A stretch of 64,000 nt of DNA from Pollutiaquabacter aromativorans (lineage in GTDB: Bacteria > Bacteroidota > Bacteroidia > AKYH767-A > 2013-40CM-41-45). Under the pieces are notes generated by a model that searched no databases, was not told the DNA's origin, and saw only the letters and a list, made by a program, of their open reading frames with translations. Below, one piece after another: positions 34,134 to 43,888 of this stretch (position 1 is its first letter; each line of letters begins with the position of its first letter). A program made the position numbers and the translations under genes. The stretch covers positions 1-64,000 of the forward strand of contig CP185379.1 in the NCBI GenBank assembly GCA_049177215.1. The letters are read 5' to 3'.

Positions 34134-36902
34134 ATGCTGAAGGGAGTATCCTGCGCCCTCCTGGGGCTTTTTATCCTGCTGACTTTTCGGGCAAATGCAC
34201 AGTCCGTTTCCGGCACCATCCGTGACGGAAAAACCAACGAGCCGGTAATCGGCGCGATCGTGCAGATCAAAGACGGAAAGGGTGGGGCTGCCACCGACCT
34301 CGATGGTCGGTTCGAGATCAGCCCGGCACCGGCCTTGCCTTTCACACTCCTCATCACCTATGTCGGGTATGAAAACCTGGAAACGCAGGTCACCAGTCTG
34401 GATAAACCGATCACGCTGAAGTTGCGCGCGAAAGAGGTCGAACTGAAAGGTGTTGAGGTGACCGGCAGCCGCATCTCCGAAAAGCAGAAACAGGCGCCGC
34501 TGACGGTCGAGTCGATGGACATCATCGCGATCAAGGATTGTCCGCAACCTTCCTTTTATCAGGCACTCGGTACGCTCAAAGGAGTTGACATGACCACTGC
34601 TTCGCTGGGTTTTACGGTCATCAACACCCGCGGATTCAACAGCACATCTCCGGTTCGTTCGTTGCAATTGATCGATGGGGTCGATAACCAATCGCCTGGC
34701 CTCAATTTCTCGCTGGGCAATTTTCTTGGAGCTCCCGAACTCGATGTCTTGAAAGTCGACCTCATCGCCGGCGCAAGCACCGCCTTTTATGGCCCCAATG
34801 CATTCAACGGTGTCATCAGCATCACCAGCCGCAGTCCGTTTATCAAACCGGGATTGGAGGTTTCCGTGAAAGCCGGGGAACGAAATCTGCTGGAAGCTTC
34901 AGTTCGCTGGGCGCAGGTGTTCAAGAATAAGGAGGGCAAAGAGAAATTCGGTTACAAGCTGAACTTGTTTGCCATGAAAGCGAACGATTGGGAAGCGGAA
35001 AATGCCGATCCGACCGAGCAGTCCCGCGACGGTATCACAAATCCGGGCGGCTACGATGCGGTGAATCGTTACGGCGATGAGTACAATTCCGCCATGGACC
35101 TGACCGGTGCCATTACCTTGTATCCCGGCGGCGGCCGCTTTTACCGCAGCGGCTATTGGGAGCGCGACCTGGTCGACTACAACTCCCGAAACCTCAAGAC
35201 GAATGTCGCTTTTCATTACAAGATCAAGGACTCGGTGGAAGTCATCCTGGCTTCGAGCTTCGGTACCGGCACCACCGTTTATCAGGGGGATAACCGTTAC
35301 AGCTTGAAGGACATCCTGTTTTTTCAGAATAGGATCGAGTTAAGGAAGCCGGATAAGTATTTCCTGCGGCTATATGCTACGAACGAGGATGCGGGTAAAT
35401 CGTACGACGCGTACTTCACCGCGCTGCTGTTGCAACGTACGGCCAAGAGTGATCCCGACTGGGCCAACGACTATTATACCAAGTACCGATCCTTCCGCAG
35501 TCGGATCATCACGTATCCCGGTTATCCGCAACCTTCCCAGTACCCGCGGTATGAAGATTACGTAGCGGCGATCAACCCCTTCCTCCTGGAGAATTATTAC
35601 GATTCACTCGTGACCTATCATAACATCTCGCGTGCATACGCCGATGGTGTTGGCTCCTCGAATCTGAATGATCCGTTTCTGGCGCCCGGAACGATGGCGT
35701 TCGATACTGCGTTCGCCGGCATTACCTCGCGAAAGTCCTATTCGGAAGGTGGTTCACGGTTTTACGACAAGTCGGCGCTCTACCATGCTCAGGGCGAGTA
35801 CAAATTCACACCGGCGTTCATGGACATTACCCTGGGTGGAAACTTCCGCTTGTATCGTCCGTCATCGGATGGAACCATTTTTTCCGATACTGCCGGACGT
35901 CGGATCACCAATCAGGAGTTTGGGGTTTATACCGGTTTCGAAAAGGGAATCGGAGAAAAGCTGAAACTCAACCTGACAGCGCGTTTCGACAAGAACGAGA
36001 ATTTCGACGCGCTCTTTTCACCGGCTCTTTCGGCGGTTTATACCATGAAGCCTAACCAGATCCTTCGCGTATCGTTTTCCTCCGCTATCCGGAATCCCAC
36101 ACTCGCTGACCAATTCCTCTATTACAATGTCGGTCGTGCGGTCCTGTTGGGCAATACGAAAGGGTACGATTCTCTGGTGACGGTCCCGTCCCTGCTCGAT
36201 TACTTCATCAACCAAACCCCCTTGGAGTATTTCAATCTCGATCCGGTCAAGCCCGAGAAAGTGCGTACTGTAGAACTCGGCTACCGGGGAACGATCGGGA
36301 AGAACCTCTTCGTCGACCTGGTCGGTTATTACAGCAGCTACACCGACTTTATCGGCTACCAGGTCGGTGCCGATGTAACGGTGATCCCGAGCGCTTCGCT
36401 CATTTACATCAACAACATTTACCGGATCGCCGCCAACGCATCGGAATCGGTATCGACCTATGGTACCTCCATTGGCCTGAGCTATTTTCTGGGAAAGTTC
36501 CTGACGATCAACGGCAACTATTCCTTCAATCGTTTGGAAAAGAGTTCATCCGATCCGTTGATCCCGGCATACAATACGCCGGAAAACAAGTACAATATCG
36601 GGATCTCGGGTCGTGATATCGAGGCTGAGGTGCTTGGACTTCGACTCCGGAATTACGGCTTCAGCATTAACTATAAGTGGGTGGAAGGATTCCGCTTTGA
36701 GGGCTCTCCCCAGTTCACCGGCTATGTGCCGCAATATGATTTTGTCGATGCCCAGATCTCCAAGCGGGTGCCGAAAATTCACGCGACCTTCAAGGTGGGC
36801 GCTTCCAATGTGCTGAATCAGCGTAGGTTTACCGTTTATGGCGGACCGGAAACGGGTCGCCTGGCCTATGCTTCCATTTTAGTGGAGCTTCAGAAAAATT
36901 GA
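34134..36902 (+). CDS. TonB-dependent outer-membrane receptor
   Basis: A 922-residue receptor, start at 34134 (ATG) in place of an upstream TTG. Signal peptide MLKGVSCALLGLFILLTFRA, carboxypeptidase-regulatory-like domain (VSGTIRDGKTNEPVIGAIVQ), plug (RSLQLIDGVDNQSPGLNFSL, GASTAFYGPNAFNGVISITS) and a long barrel ending in ASILVELQKN. The TonB box is not obvious. It lies between a CotH/SprB protein and two secreted esterase-like proteins but overlaps neither. No SusD gene is present, so it is not a classical SusC. Ligand unknown. Confidence 0.92.
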   Translation: MLKGVSCALLGLFILLTFRANAQSVSGTIRDGKTNEPVIGAIVQIKDGKGGAATDLDGRFEISPAPALPFTLLITYVGYENLETQVTSLDKPITLKLRAKEVELKGVEVTGSRISEKQKQAPLTVESMDIIAIKDCPQPSFYQALGTLKGVDMTTASLGFTVINTRGFNSTSPVRSLQLIDGVDNQSPGLNFSLGNFLGAPELDVLKVDLIAGASTAFYGPNAFNGVISITSRSPFIKPGLEVSVKAGERNLLEASVRWAQVFKNKEGKEKFGYKLNLFAMKANDWEAENADPTEQSRDGITNPGGYDAVNRYGDEYNSAMDLTGAITLYPGGGRFYRSGYWERDLVDYNSRNLKTNVAFHYKIKDSVEVILASSFGTGTTVYQGDNRYSLKDILFFQNRIELRKPDKYFLRLYATNEDAGKSYDAYFTALLLQRTAKSDPDWANDYYTKYRSFRSRIITYPGYPQPSQYPRYEDYVAAINPFLLENYYDSLVTYHNISRAYADGVGSSNLNDPFLAPGTMAFDTAFAGITSRKSYSEGGSRFYDKSALYHAQGEYKFTPAFMDITLGGNFRLYRPSSDGTIFSDTAGRRITNQEFGVYTGFEKGIGEKLKLNLTARFDKNENFDALFSPALSAVYTMKPNQILRVSFSSAIRNPTLADQFLYYNVGRAVLLGNTKGYDSLVTVPSLLDYFINQTPLEYFNLDPVKPEKVRTVELGYRGTIGKNLFVDLVGYYSSYTDFIGYQVGADVTVIPSASLIYINNIYRIAANASESVSTYGTSIGLSYFLGKFLTINGNYSFNRLEKSSSDPLIPAYNTPENKYNIGISGRDIEAEVLGLRLRNYGFSINYKWVEGFRFEGSPQFTGYVPQYDFVDAQISKRVPKIHATFKVGASNVLNQRRFTVYGGPETGRLAYASILVELQKN

Positions 36903-36968
36903 CCGTGGCCATTCCGTTCCGGAATCGGAATTTCCGTAAATTGCATTTCCTATCTTAACCTGACTCGG

Positions 36969-38504
36969 ATGAAAAAACAACTACTTCTGATCTTGTGTGC
37001 GGTTTCCCTCTGGCAGTTCGCGTCTGCGCAACGCTACTCAACGGAAATCTTTTCCGATGTTTCTGTACAGCAGAACATTGTTTATGGTGACAACTTCAGT
37101 GTTCTCACCGGCACACCTACCAGCGTTCAGCTGAAAATGGACGTGTATACCCCTGTTGGAGACGTCGAAACCAGTCGTCCGGTCGTGGTCATGCTCCACA
37201 CCGGCAGCTTCCTGCCGGCGATCATCAACCAGACGCCTACCGGTTCGATGCGCGACAGCGCCATCGTGGAAATGTGCAGCCGCTTCGCACGCCGTGGCTA
37301 TGTGGCCATCTCCGCCGACTACCGTACCGGCTGGAACCCGCAGGCCGTCGGTTCTGCCGGACAGGATATCCGTACCGGTAGCCTGCTCCAGGCTGTTTAC
37401 CGGAGTATCCTCGATATCAAGGCTTGTGTCCGTTACATCAAGAATGATGTGGCGACCGCCAACACCTACGGTATCGATACCACCAAGATCATCCTCGGCG
37501 GTATGGGCTCCGGCGGTTATATCGCGCTTGCCTATGCTACCATTCAGGATACGGCCGACTTCAACCTGCCGAAATTCATCAGCAGCACTACGAATGCGTC
37601 CTATGGCTTCGTCGCGGGTTCCAGCTATGTGAACACCGGCCTCTGGGGTGATATCGAAGGCTACGGCGGAACACCCGGCCTCAATAACCCGAACAATACA
37701 CCCGGTCGTTCGACCGATGTTGCATTCGTCTTCAATTGCGGCGGCGCGCTCGGCGACAGTTCCTGGCTCCGCGCCGGTGACGTACCGATGGTATGTTTCC
37801 ATCCGGTAACCGATCCGTTCGCTCCTTATGGAGACGGTACGGTTATCGTTCCGACCACCGGCGACCCGGTTGTCGACGTAAGCGGTAGCCAGACCATCGT
37901 TACACGTGCCAATGCCTTGGGTAACAACGATTGCTTCCTTTCCGCTACGTTCACCGATCCTTTCACGGCGGCTGCCGACCTGAACAACAACGGTCAGGAT
38001 GGACTGTTCCCCTTCCTCTTCGCCACGCCGCAGGCTGGTCCCTGGGAGTGGTTCGATTCAACCACTACTGTTCAGGTTGCCATCGCCCTCGGTCTCGGAC
38101 AAGCTGCCGGAACGCAGATCTATCAGAACGCCAAACTGACCAACCCGGATATGTCGAAAGCCAAAGGAATGGCGTACATCGACACCATTCAGGGTTACGT
38201 CAACCCGCGTATGATCCAGTGTCTCGGCCTCAACGTTGGCATTACCGATCTGGGTCAATTGAATCAGCAGGTTTCGGTTTACCCGAATCCTTCGGCCGGT
38301 GCTTTCACCGTCGACCTTCGTCAGGTTGCCGACGCTGTTTCGTACATCCGCGTGGCTGATCTGACCGGACAAATCGTCCGCGATCTTCGTCCGGATCTCA
38401 GCGGTCTCAACCCGGTCGATGCCGCCGGACTTTCAAAAGGTGTCTACACCGTACGCGTCGGCTTCTCCAACGGCGAAGTCGTGCGCAAAGTGGTGCTGCA
38501 ATAA
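36969..38504 (+). CDS. Secreted alpha/beta-hydrolase-like protein with T9SS sorting domain, active site degenerate
   Basis: A 511-residue exported protein (signal peptide ending FASAQ) with an esterase/carboxylesterase-type alpha/beta-hydrolase fold (VVVMLHTGSF, GYVAISADYRTGW, VRYIKNDVATANTYGIDTTK). Its C-terminal T9SS type A domain is QVSVYPNPSAGAFTVDL onwards. Compared with its neighbour at 38589, the oxyanion-hole HGG is HTG (His77-Thr78-Gly79), and the nucleophile elbow is MGSGG around Ser181 instead of GSSAG. The expected catalytic His segment is replaced by PQAGPWEW with no His. It may be an inactive or altered-specificity copy. A strong terminator follows. Confidence 0.82.
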   Translation: MKKQLLLILCAVSLWQFASAQRYSTEIFSDVSVQQNIVYGDNFSVLTGTPTSVQLKMDVYTPVGDVETSRPVVVMLHTGSFLPAIINQTPTGSMRDSAIVEMCSRFARRGYVAISADYRTGWNPQAVGSAGQDIRTGSLLQAVYRSILDIKACVRYIKNDVATANTYGIDTTKIILGGMGSGGYIALAYATIQDTADFNLPKFISSTTNASYGFVAGSSYVNTGLWGDIEGYGGTPGLNNPNNTPGRSTDVAFVFNCGGALGDSSWLRAGDVPMVCFHPVTDPFAPYGDGTVIVPTTGDPVVDVSGSQTIVTRANALGNNDCFLSATFTDPFTAAADLNNNGQDGLFPFLFATPQAGPWEWFDSTTTVQVAIALGLGQAAGTQIYQNAKLTNPDMSKAKGMAYIDTIQGYVNPRMIQCLGLNVGITDLGQLNQQVSVYPNPSAGAFTVDLRQVADAVSYIRVADLTGQIVRDLRPDLSGLNPVDAAGLSKGVYTVRVGFSNGEVVRKVVLQ

Positions 38505-38528
38505 TTACTACTTGAAGCGAGATGATTG

Positions 38529-38562
38529 GAAGGCTACCCCGAACGGGTGGCCTTCTTTTTTT
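38529..38562 (+). terminator. Rho-independent terminator
   Basis: An 11-base stem (GAAGGCTACCC with GGGTGGCCTTC, one T-G pair), a 5-base loop and a run of seven T residues. It separates the two hydrolase-like genes. Confidence 0.92.
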
Positions 38563-38588
38563 GTATTGGTAATTCATTACCTTCATGC

Positions 38589-39848
38589 ATGCTTCGATCA
38601 CTACTGTTATTCGCATTCGGTATTTCCCTGGCCTGGAACGCCAGCGCCCAAACGATCATCGATTGCGGCTCCGGCCGTTACGATTCCGAGCTGTTCCCGG
38701 ACGTGACGGTTCAATCCGATGTGATTTACGGTTCCAACGTTGACGCCAATGGTCAGACGCTTCAGTTGAAGATGGACATCTATCAACCGGACGGTGATAC
38801 TGCGGCCTACCGGCCGGCCATCGTCATGGTCCACGGCGGCAGTTTCATTGCCGGGTCGAAACTCGACAACGACGTTGTGGAGATCTGTACCCGTTTCGCT
38901 AAACGAGGGTATGTCTGTGCTTCCATCGATTACCGAATCGGTATTCCGTTTCCGATCGCGGAAGCGAACGCGGTACGCGCCGTTTATCGGGCGGTGCAGG
39001 ATATGAAGGCGGCTGTGCGCTTCTTTCGACAGGATGCCGCCACAGCGAATACGTACCGGATCGATCCCGATATCATCTTCGGCGGGGGGAGCTCCGCCGG
39101 CGCTTTCACCGCATTGCACCTCGCTTACCTCGATGATCCCGCGGAACTGCCGTCTCAGATCGACACCGTCGCGCTCGGCGGTATGGAAGGTAACAGCGGT
39201 AATCCCGGGTATTCATCGGAGATCAAAGCCGTCGTGAATCTTTGTGGCGCGTTGGGTAATAAGACGTGGATTCATCCCGGCGATGAACCGCTCTGCAGCA
39301 TGCACGGAACGGTGGACAATACAGTCCCCTATGGAACCGACATGATCTACCTGGCCGGGATCTTCCCGATCATGATCGTGGATGGAAGCTATCCGGTTGC
39401 CGAACAAGGGAACCTCGTCGGACTCGACAATACCATGTACACGTTCTTTGGTGCCGATCACGTACCCTATGCGATCGATGCCGCATACATGGACACAACC
39501 ATTCGCTTCGTCAGCAATTTCCTCTATCGCCAACTCGGCTGCACGCCTGCCGACCCGGAACCGCTCGCGAATACGTTTCCGACTACCGGTATTCAGGATC
39601 AGCAAAAAGCGGACTGGAGCATCTTTCCGAATCCGGCAGCAGGCCGTTTCCAATGGCAGAACCTTCCGGCAGAAGCCGCTTCCTTTCGTTTGGTCGATCC
39701 GCAAGGACGTGTTGTCATTAACTCCCGCGAATTCCGTGATCGGGCCGTCGACCTGTCCGGTCTGCCCGCCGGGATGTATTTCATTCGGCTGATGAACGAG
39801 AAAGAGCAGGAAATAGGTCAGAAAGTGCTAATACTGCTGGGCAAATAA
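38589..39848 (+). CDS. Secreted alpha/beta-hydrolase (esterase-like) with T9SS sorting domain
   Basis: A 419-residue exported protein, start at 38589 for its signal peptide (MLRSLLLFAFGISLAWNASA). The alpha/beta-hydrolase domain keeps all expected parts: oxyanion hole His82-Gly83-Gly84, nucleophile Ser169 in GSSAG, and His291 in FFGADHVPYA. The fold resembles BD-FAE-like and carboxylesterase families (feruloyl or acetyl ester cleavage). The C-terminal T9SS type A domain starts at about residue 340 (WSIFPNPAAGRFQW). It is a paralogue of the preceding gene: SAQ..., FPDVTVQSDVIYGSN and the LKMDIYQPDGD line are shared. Ester substrate unknown. Confidence 0.87.
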   Translation: MLRSLLLFAFGISLAWNASAQTIIDCGSGRYDSELFPDVTVQSDVIYGSNVDANGQTLQLKMDIYQPDGDTAAYRPAIVMVHGGSFIAGSKLDNDVVEICTRFAKRGYVCASIDYRIGIPFPIAEANAVRAVYRAVQDMKAAVRFFRQDAATANTYRIDPDIIFGGGSSAGAFTALHLAYLDDPAELPSQIDTVALGGMEGNSGNPGYSSEIKAVVNLCGALGNKTWIHPGDEPLCSMHGTVDNTVPYGTDMIYLAGIFPIMIVDGSYPVAEQGNLVGLDNTMYTFFGADHVPYAIDAAYMDTTIRFVSNFLYRQLGCTPADPEPLANTFPTTGIQDQQKADWSIFPNPAAGRFQWQNLPAEAASFRLVDPQGRVVINSREFRDRAVDLSGLPAGMYFIRLMNEKEQEIGQKVLILLGK

Positions 39849-39863
39849 CCGGCCCGCCCAACT

Positions 39864-39898
39864 CGAAACTCGAAACTCGGAACACGGAACACGGAACC
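39864..39898 (+). repeat. Heptamer array CGRAACN x5
   Basis: CGAAACT twice, CGGAACA twice, CGGAACC once in 7-base phase. It runs into palindrome copy 2. Confidence 0.9.
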
Positions 39899-39900
39899 CG

Positions 39901-39939
39901 CCTGCCTGCCTGCCGAAGCTTTAGCGTAGGCAGGAAACC
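39901..39939. repeat. Dispersed palindrome, copy 2
   Basis: CCTGCC repeated (one more CCTG unit than copy 1), then GAAGCTTTAGCGTA, GGCAGG and AAACC. It ends next to the pdxA stop codon. Confidence 0.9.
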
Positions 39940-41016
39940 TCAATCTCCTCTTCCTTCTTTCGTCTGCTTTCCGAACGCAAGCGGGTTGGCATTGATCTCG
40001 TCGTACTCGGCCCGTTTGCGCAGTACGTCGATGGCCGTATAGATAGCATCGCGAAGTGACTCTTCGTTGGCTTCACCTTTTCCGGCAATGTCGTAAGCGG
40101 TGCCGTGATCCGGTGAGGTGCGAACGAACGGGAGTCCGGCCGTGTAATTGACCCCGGTACCGAAGCTCAGCGTCTTGAAAGGAACCAATCCCTGGTCATG
40201 GTACATGGCCAAGACGGCGTCGAACTTTTGAAAAGCGCCGGAACCGAAGAATCCGTCGGCAGAGTAGGGGCCATATACGAACATGCCTTCATCGAAACAC
40301 TGCTTGATGGCCGGGATGATCACCTGCTGCTCCTCTTGCCCGATGAGTCCGTTGTCGCCAGCATGCGGATTGAGCCCCATGACGGCAATGCGCGGCTTGC
40401 GAAATCCGAAGTCGCGGCGGAGCGATTGGTGCATCAGCTTGATCTTGCGGATGATCTTTTCCACACTCAGCTGGGCGGCGACTTCCTTGATCGGTACATG
40501 ACCGGCAACGACCGCAACGCGTAAGCGTTCACTGACCAGGAACATCAACGGGTCCTTGACGCCGAACTTCTCGCCGAGATATTCGGTGTGGCCGGCAAAA
40601 TTGAAATCCTTGCTTTGGATGTTGTGCTTGTTGATCGGTGCGGTGACCAACACGTCGATGCGACCGTCCCGGAGGTCGTTCACGGCAGCTTCCAGAGAAC
40701 GAAAGGCATATTGTCCACTGATCTCCGTTGCCTTACCGAATTCCACCGGCACTTCTTCCTCCCAGCAGTTGACGACATTGGTCTTCCGCAAAATCACCTC
40801 ACTGCTGCTGCGTACCGTCTGGTATTGAAATTCATTCAGGTTAAGCAGCTTCCGTTGCAACGAAACAAGTTTGTTACTGGAATAAATGACCGGCGTGCAG
40901 ATCTGGTGCATCCGGTTGTCCAGAAACGTCTTCATCACCACCTCCAACCCGACGCCATTCACGTCGCCGCAGGTAATACCGACTTTAATCTGGCCTTCGA
41001 GTTCGGGTTGTGACAT
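39940..41016 (-). CDS. pdxA: 4-hydroxythreonine-4-phosphate dehydrogenase
   Basis: NAD-dependent step of DXP-dependent pyridoxal 5'-phosphate synthesis; cytosolic, metal-dependent. The 358 residues begin with VGITCGDVNGVGLEVVMKTF and include the metal-binding His regions FAGHTEYLGEKFGVKDPLM and AVLAMYHDQGLVPFKTLSFG, then FVRTSPDHGTAYDIAGKG. The gene is flanked by repeat arrays on both sides and has no other pdx gene beside it. Confidence 0.97.
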   Translation of the reverse strand: MSQPELEGQIKVGITCGDVNGVGLEVVMKTFLDNRMHQICTPVIYSSNKLVSLQRKLLNLNEFQYQTVRSSSEVILRKTNVVNCWEEEVPVEFGKATEISGQYAFRSLEAAVNDLRDGRIDVLVTAPINKHNIQSKDFNFAGHTEYLGEKFGVKDPLMFLVSERLRVAVVAGHVPIKEVAAQLSVEKIIRKIKLMHQSLRRDFGFRKPRIAVMGLNPHAGDNGLIGQEEQQVIIPAIKQCFDEGMFVYGPYSADGFFGSGAFQKFDAVLAMYHDQGLVPFKTLSFGTGVNYTAGLPFVRTSPDHGTAYDIAGKGEANEESLRDAIYTAIDVLRKRAEYDEINANPLAFGKQTKEGRGD

Positions 41017-41065
41017 GAGGCTGTTGGGTTAAGGCGAAGAGGGGAATTAGGGTTGCTGGGAAATT

Positions 41066-41079
41066 GTAATTGGTAATTA
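41066..41079 (+). repeat. Short heptamer pair GTAATTG-GTAATTA
   Basis: Two 7-base units upstream of pdxA, facing the ATTCACT array that starts 33 bases later. A run of ten T residues lies between them (from about 41090). Confidence 0.75.
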
Positions 41080-41112
41080 GAGACGGGTATTTTTTTTTTC
41101 GCTAAAAAATTC

Positions 41113-41210
<98 letters not shown>

Positions 41211-41212
41211 CC

Positions 41213-42649
41213 TCATACTCCACTAAAAAACTCCACCAGCATCCGAACACCCATACCCGTCCCGTTCTTTCCGCGGTAGCTCCAGTTGGTCTGTAGCCAG
41301 GCCGGTCCGGCGATGTCGAAATGCATGTAAGGGTAGTCGACAAAGCGCTGCAGGAATTTGCCTGCGGTGATCGCACCAGCGGTCGGTCCGCCGATGTTTT
41401 TCATATCAGCAATGTCGGATTTCAGCAAGTCGTCGTACTCGTCCCAGAAGGGAAACTCGGCCATCCTTTCATACACCTGCTCGCCCGATTCCTTTACCCG
41501 GGCTTTCACCTCTTCGGAAGCCGTTCCCATGCATACAATGCCATAAGGACCGATAGCCGCGGCTGCAGCGCCGGTAAGCGTGGCGAAGTCCATGACGAGT
41601 TCGGGTTTGTATTTCTTGGCATAATGCAGCGCGTCCGCAAGCAGCATACGTCCTTCGGCATCGGTGTTCAATACTTCAACCGTCTGTCCGCTCATCATCG
41701 TCACGACATCGCCCGGTGTATAGGCATCACCACCCGGGCGGTTGTCCGTTGCCGGGATCAGCGCAACTACGTGTACCGGTAGTTTCGCTTTCGCGATTGC
41801 ATACAATGCGCACGCAACCGTTGCACCTCCGGCCATATCGCACTTCATGTAATCCATGGAGTTCGGCGTGGGCTTCAGGCTCAATCCGCCGGTATCGTAC
41901 ACAACACCTTTGCCGACCAATACATACGGCTTACGGTTTTTGGCTCCGCGCGGTTTGTACTCCATGATCGTAAAAGTCGGCGGCTGAGGACTGCCCTGGT
42001 TGACCGCCAGCAGACCGCCCATTTTGAGCGATTTTATCCTTGCCTTCTTCAATACTTCCACCCGGATTCCCGCGGAACGACCTAGTTTTGCCAACTCTGA
42101 AGAAAATACGGTCGCGTTGAGATACGACTGCGGTTCATTGACCAGGGTACGTGCCCGATAAACGGCATCGATCACATGGTTCAGCTTCTCGACCGCTTTA
42201 CGGCTTACTTCGGTGCTTTGGATCAGGATTTCCGAAACGGTATGGGCTTCCTTTTCCTTTCCTTTTGAACGGTATTTCAAAAACTGGTAATTACCCAAGG
42301 CCATGCCCTCGGCCAAGGCAAGGGCTGTATCCCCATGTCCGGCCACATCTACCAGTACAACCCGTTCTTTTTTCTGACGGTTGAACGCGCCCAATAACGC
42401 GTCTCCGGCACGCCGGCACGCCTCCAATAAGGCTGCTCCGGTTTTTTTCTTGTCGAGCCGGTGGACCGCGATCAGACGACGGTACTGGTTGATCACCACA
42501 TTGTTGCGATCCGCCTTCAGCTCGTGCTGAACATAGGCTTGCTCGTCGGCAGACAGCAGTCCGGTAGGCAATCCGCTTTTGTCATCAAGCAGTAAAATGA
42601 GCGAATCCGTGGCCCGGTAGGTGCCTGTCAGGCGGATGGAAGTGTGCAT
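41213..42649 (-). CDS. pepA: Leucyl aminopeptidase, M17 family
   Basis: Cytosolic dizinc aminopeptidase that frees N-terminal residues from peptides. The C-terminal catalytic domain is complete: the catalytic Lys in VGKGVVYDTGGLSLKP, metal ligands in MKCDMAGGATV, and the family signature NTDAEGRMLLADAL. The N-terminal macro-like domain is diverged. From the ATG at 42649 the length is 478 residues, normal for the family; an upstream ATG at 42685 would add 12 residues. Its stop codon is two bases from a 14-copy ATTCACT array. Confidence 0.95.
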   Translation of the reverse strand: MHTSIRLTGTYRATDSLILLLDDKSGLPTGLLSADEQAYVQHELKADRNNVVINQYRRLIAVHRLDKKKTGAALLEACRRAGDALLGAFNRQKKERVVLVDVAGHGDTALALAEGMALGNYQFLKYRSKGKEKEAHTVSEILIQSTEVSRKAVEKLNHVIDAVYRARTLVNEPQSYLNATVFSSELAKLGRSAGIRVEVLKKARIKSLKMGGLLAVNQGSPQPPTFTIMEYKPRGAKNRKPYVLVGKGVVYDTGGLSLKPTPNSMDYMKCDMAGGATVACALYAIAKAKLPVHVVALIPATDNRPGGDAYTPGDVVTMMSGQTVEVLNTDAEGRMLLADALHYAKKYKPELVMDFATLTGAAAAAIGPYGIVCMGTASEEVKARVKESGEQVYERMAEFPFWDEYDDLLKSDIADMKNIGGPTAGAITAGKFLQRFVDYPYMHFDIAGPAWLQTNWSYRGKNGTGMGVRMLVEFFSGV

Positions 42650-42763
42650 TTTAAATCCTATTTTTGAAGGGCGGAAATTACTCATTTTTCCGCTCTTTCC
42701 CGTGGAACCAGGAGACGTTTCAGTTGTTCTCTAACCGAACGTGTTCCCGTTCACCGCTTTACC

Positions 42764-43888
42764 ATGAATGCCGACGTTCTCCTAAACCGCGCCCTCCGCC
42801 TCGAATTCCTCTCCGCGGAAGAAGGGCAGTACCTGTTCCTCCATGCTCCCACGGCGGAGTTGATGGATGTTGCCCACCAGATCCGGAAAAAGTTGCATCC
42901 CGATAACAAGGTTACCTGGATCATCGACCGGAATGTCAATACCACGAATGTCTGCATTGCGAATTGCAAGTTTTGCAACTTCTACCGGATCCCCGGACAT
43001 GCCGATGCTTACATCACCACCATCGATCAGTACAAAGAAAAGATCGAAGAAACCTTCCGCTATGGCGGGGAGCAACTCTTGTTGCAGGGTGGACATCACC
43101 CCGGACTTGGTTTACAATTTTATATCGACACTTTCCGGGAACTCAAACGACTTTATCCGAATCTGAAGTTGCATGCCCTCGGGCCTCCCGAGATCGCGCA
43201 TATCACCAAGCTCGAAGGGACATCGCATACCGAGGTGCTTCGTGCCCTGATGGAAGCCGGACTTGATTCACTTCCCGGCGCCGGCGCCGAGATCCTCAGC
43301 GATCGTGTTCGCCGGCTGATCAGCAAAGGGAAATGCTCCGGTCGCGAATGGCTCGATGTCATGCGCGCCGCGCACCAACTGCATCTCACGACTTCCGCCA
43401 CCATGATGTTCGGCCATGTGGAGACGCTGGAAGAACGCTTCCAGCACATCATCTGGCTGCGTGAAGTCCAATCGGAGAAGCCAGCGGACGCGAAGGGTTT
43501 TGTCTCGTTCATTCCCTGGCCCTTCCAGGACCACGATACCATCCTCCGTCGCATCAAAGGCGTACGCAATGAAGTGACCGGCGAGGAGTACATCCGCACC
43601 ATCGCCATCAGCCGTATCCTGCTGCCGAATATCCCGAACATCCAGGCGAGCTGGCTGACGGTAGGCAAGGAGATCGCGCAGATCTGCCTCCATGGCGGCG
43701 CCAATGATTTCGGTTCCATCATGATCGAAGAAAACGTGGTTTCCGCCGCCGGCGCGCCGCATCGCTTCACGTCAAACGGCATTCAACAGGCTATTCGTGA
43801 GGCCGGATTCGAGCCGCAACTTCGTAACCAACAGTTCGAGGACCGCCAATTACCCGAAACCATCGAACAGCAACTCATCACCTACTGA
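42764..43888 (+). CDS. mqnC: Cyclic dehypoxanthinyl futalosine synthase (radical SAM)
   Basis: Radical SAM enzyme of the futalosine route to menaquinone; it cyclises dehypoxanthine futalosine. The 374 residues carry the CxxxCxxC cluster site Cys64, Cys68, Cys71 in TTNVCIANCKFCNFYR, then EQLLLQGGHHPGLGLQFYID, the SAM-binding region SLPGAGAEILSD and the C-terminal LHGGANDFGSIMIEENVVSA. MqnE and CofH are relatives, but GGHHPGLG and FIPWPFQ fit MqnC. It shows that this organism makes menaquinone through futalosine. Its stop shares an A with the start of the next gene (TGATG), so the T9SS protein behind it is probably coupled to it. Confidence 0.94.
   Translation: MNADVLLNRALRLEFLSAEEGQYLFLHAPTAELMDVAHQIRKKLHPDNKVTWIIDRNVNTTNVCIANCKFCNFYRIPGHADAYITTIDQYKEKIEETFRYGGEQLLLQGGHHPGLGLQFYIDTFRELKRLYPNLKLHALGPPEIAHITKLEGTSHTEVLRALMEAGLDSLPGAGAEILSDRVRRLISKGKCSGREWLDVMRAAHQLHLTTSATMMFGHVETLEERFQHIIWLREVQSEKPADAKGFVSFIPWPFQDHDTILRRIKGVRNEVTGEEYIRTIAISRILLPNIPNIQASWLTVGKEIAQICLHGGANDFGSIMIEENVVSAAGAPHRFTSNGIQQAIREAGFEPQLRNQQFEDRQLPETIEQQLITY

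Noticed and set aside
34134..36902. SusC/SusD polysaccharide utilisation locus
   Set aside because: No SusD-like lipoprotein, glycoside hydrolase or regulator is adjacent; the neighbours are esterase-like and adhesin genes.
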